From Frigidibacter sp. (GTDB lineage Bacteria > Pseudomonadota > Alphaproteobacteria > Rhodobacterales > Rhodobacteraceae): a DNA stretch of 64,000 nucleotides. Below are positions 62,632-64,000 of this stretch, in pieces. The DNA lies in assembly GCF_030695035.1 (NCBI RefSeq), contig NZ_JAUYTT010000014.1, positions 186,001 to 250,000 on the forward strand. The letters run 5' to 3'. The position numbers and the translations under genes were made by a program. How positions within the stretch are numbered: position 1 is the first letter of the stretch; each line of letters starts with the position of its first letter. The notes beneath the pieces are model-generated. The model was not told where the DNA came from. It saw only the letters and a list, made by a program, of their open reading frames with translations, and searched no databases.

Positions 62632-62683
62632 CGGGCATCAGCCGGGCGGGCATAGCCCGCTGAGCATCAGAAGGAACGGTCGC

Positions 62684-63388
62684 GTGGTCTTCAAACGTCG
62701 GAACCCGCGCAGCTACATGCGGATCTTCACGGAGTTTTTCTACCCGCGGGGTGGCTGGCGCCGGGCAGTCACCTATGTGATGCACCGCCTGCGCCGTCTG
62801 CCGGATGAGCCACACCGGATCGGCCGCGGCGTAGCGGCCGGGGTGTTCGTCAGCTTCACGCCGCTGTTCGGCATCCACTTTCTTGGTGCCGCCGCGATTG
62901 CATGGGCGATCCGGGGGAACATCCTCGCGGCGCTGCTGGCGACCTTTGTCGGCAACCCGGCGACGACACCGTTCATCGCGCTGCTGTCGGTGGAAATCGG
63001 TCGCTGGATGCTGGGAGTCGAAGGCGGCCTCAGCTTCAACGAGATCATCGGCGCCTTCAGCCATGCGGCCATCGAGATCTGGGCCAACGTCAAGGCGATC
63101 TTCGGGCCAGAGCCGACCAGCTGGCTGGACCTGAAGCATTTCTTCGACACCATCTTCCTGCCCTATCTGGTGGGCGGCATCATTCCCGGCCTGATCGCGG
63201 CGGTGATCTTCCACTACCTGACGCTGCCGATCATCCGCGCCTATCAGAAGCGCCGCGCCAAGAAGCTGCGCGAGCGATCGGAAAAGCTGCGCCTTGGCGC
63301 GCGGGCCCGGGCGCGGGCCGAGGTTGCGGCCAGTGCTGCGGCCGCCGCCGTCGCCGCGCAGACGAACGAGCCCGACCCGCCGCTTTGA
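62684..63388 (+). CDS. DUF2062 domain-containing membrane protein
   Basis: A 234-residue DUF2062 protein. It starts at GTG 62684, set by AAGGA eight bases before and by the family N-terminus VFKRRNPRSYMRIFTEFFYP. DEPHRIGRGVAAGVFVSFTP and GIHFLGAAAIAWAIRGNILA are conserved, as is FVGNPATTPFIALLSVEIG. Two to three membrane helices and a long Ala/Arg-rich C-terminal cytoplasmic helix follow. The function is unknown. In alphaproteobacteria it commonly sits between rsh and pdxJ, as here, and is assumed to be part of that operon. Confidence 0.9.
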   Translation: MVFKRRNPRSYMRIFTEFFYPRGGWRRAVTYVMHRLRRLPDEPHRIGRGVAAGVFVSFTPLFGIHFLGAAAIAWAIRGNILAALLATFVGNPATTPFIALLSVEIGRWMLGVEGGLSFNEIIGAFSHAAIEIWANVKAIFGPEPTSWLDLKHFFDTIFLPYLVGGIIPGLIAAVIFHYLTLPIIRAYQKRRAKKLRERSEKLRLGARARARAEVAASAAAAAVAAQTNEPDPPL

Positions 63389-63421
63389 TCCCGCCGCTTT
63401 GACATTGATACAATCTGGCGC

Positions 63422-63450
63422 TGGAGACGCGCTGCGCGCCGCGCTAGCGT
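63422..63450 (+). promoter_or_regulatory. putative promoter for pdxJ
   Basis: TGGAGA, 17 bases and TAGCGT (within GCTAGCGT) lie 34 bases before pdxJ. A second candidate, TTGATC-N18-TACAAT (63385-63414), overlaps the end of the DUF2062 gene. Both are tentative. Confidence 0.4.
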
Positions 63451-63484
63451 CATGCGAAACTGCGCTGCACGGAGGACGCCGGAC

Positions 63485-64000
63485 ATGACCCTGACCCAAC
63501 CCCTCGGCCGGCTGCGCCTTGGCGTCAACATCGATCACGTTGCCACCGTGCGCAACGCCCGCGGTTCGGCCTATCCCGACCCGATCCGCGCAGCACAACT
63601 GGCCGAGGCGGCGGGCGCGGACGGCATCACCGCCCACCTGCGCGAGGATCGCCGTCACATCTCGGATGCCGATATCGAAGGGCTGATGGCGGCGCTGACG
63701 CTGCCCCTGAACTTCGAGATGGCGGCGACGGCCGAGATGCAGGCGATTGCCCTGCGCCACAAGCCCCATGCCGTCTGCCTTGTCCCGGAAAAGCGCGAAG
63801 AGCGGACGACCGAGGGTGGGCTGGAGGTCGCGCGCGAGGAGAACCGGCTGGCGCATTTCATCGCGCCCTTGCGCGAGGCCGGCTGCCGCGTGTCGATCTT
63901 CATCGCCGCCGATGCGCGGCAGATCGAGGCCGCGGCCCGGATCGGCGCCGCGGTGATCGAGCTGCACACCGGCGCCTATTGCGACTTCCACGCCGAGGGC
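63485..64000 (+). CDS. pdxJ: pyridoxine 5'-phosphate synthase (3' end beyond window)
   Basis: PdxJ, first 172 codons of about 250. It condenses 1-deoxyxylulose 5-phosphate with 3-amino-2-oxopropyl phosphate to pyridoxine 5-phosphate. [20 protein letters not shown] and [20 protein letters not shown] form the N-terminal signature. [20 protein letters not shown] and [20 protein letters not shown] follow. No stop occurs before the window end, so the gene runs off at 64000. The ATG follows GGAGGACGCCGGAC. The order rsh-DUF2062-pdxJ is typical for Rhodobacteraceae. Confidence 0.95.
   Translation, partial: MTLTQPLGRLRLGVNIDHVATVRNARGSAYPDPIRAAQLAEAAGADGITAHLREDRRHISDADIEGLMAALTLPLNFEMAATAEMQAIALRHKPHAVCLVPEKREERTTEGGLEVAREENRLAHFIAPLREAGCRVSIFIAADARQIEAAARIGAAVIELHTGAYCDFHAEG

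Overview
The window is a contiguous piece of high-GC chromosome (roughly two-thirds G+C by eye) from an alphaproteobacterium. The gene content, protein sequences and gene order (pyk / rpmI-rplT / pheST; folK / rpoZ-rsh-DUF2062-pdxJ; ispH-rnhA; def-fmt; lrgAB; mlaA-mlaC; amtB behind a GlnK-type PII) point to the family Rhodobacteraceae (Paracoccaceae). The genus cannot be fixed from the sequence alone. Almost everything is core metabolism and housekeeping. No rRNA, tRNA, CRISPR array, integrase, transposase or plasmid gene was found.

Layout. 1-10 kb: the tip of a leftward gene, an N-formylglutamate amidohydrolase, pyruvate kinase, ribosomal proteins L35/L20, a sodium:alanine symporter, then pheS and pheT with a foreign-looking membrane protein gene spliced between them, and a glutathione transferase. 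10-21 kb: mscL, alanine dehydrogenase with a divergent Lrp-type regulator, a HAD phosphatase / rsmD / ferredoxin-reductase operon, a peroxiredoxin, an MscS channel, a pterin dehydratase / GST pair, and an acyltransferase / GDPD / RidA group. 19.8-23.5 kb: a type I secretion ABC transporter and its HlyD adaptor, separated by what looks like a decayed second copy of the adaptor gene. 23.7-28.6 kb: mlaA-mlaC, two hypothetical genes and a class A penicillin-binding protein. 28.9-37.3 kb: glnK-amtB, an aromatic aminotransferase, sseA, a GST, smpB, dapA and a soluble lytic transglycosylase. 37.3-43.4 kb: a DMT permease, the two halves of MnmC as separate divergent genes, a TPP enzyme, lrgAB and a GNAT acetyltransferase. 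43.5-50.8 kb: smc, a MOSC protein, an MltB-type transglycosylase, a receiver-only protein, a glutathionyl-hydroquinone reductase and a small hypothetical gene. 50.8-59.4 kb: a PatB-type C-S lyase, three tandem peptide deformylase paralogues followed by fmt, a small membrane protein, a TRIC-type channel, rnhA, a LysE exporter, a methyltransferase, ispH and a NYN-domain protein. 59.4-64 kb: folK, rpoZ, the bifunctional (p)ppGpp gene rsh, a DUF2062 protein and the start of pdxJ.

Many neighbours overlap by ATGA or GTGA, implying translational coupling. The less ordinary items are the gene inside pheST, the hlyD duplicate and remnant, the third deformylase that has lost its active-site residues, two copies of a hairpin-rich intergenic repeat, a four-unit 11-bp tandem repeat behind the Lrp gene, and recurring CTAG-containing -10-like elements in 5' regions. 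I did not see a clear new multi-gene system. Identities rest on reading the translations and motifs; no database search was run.
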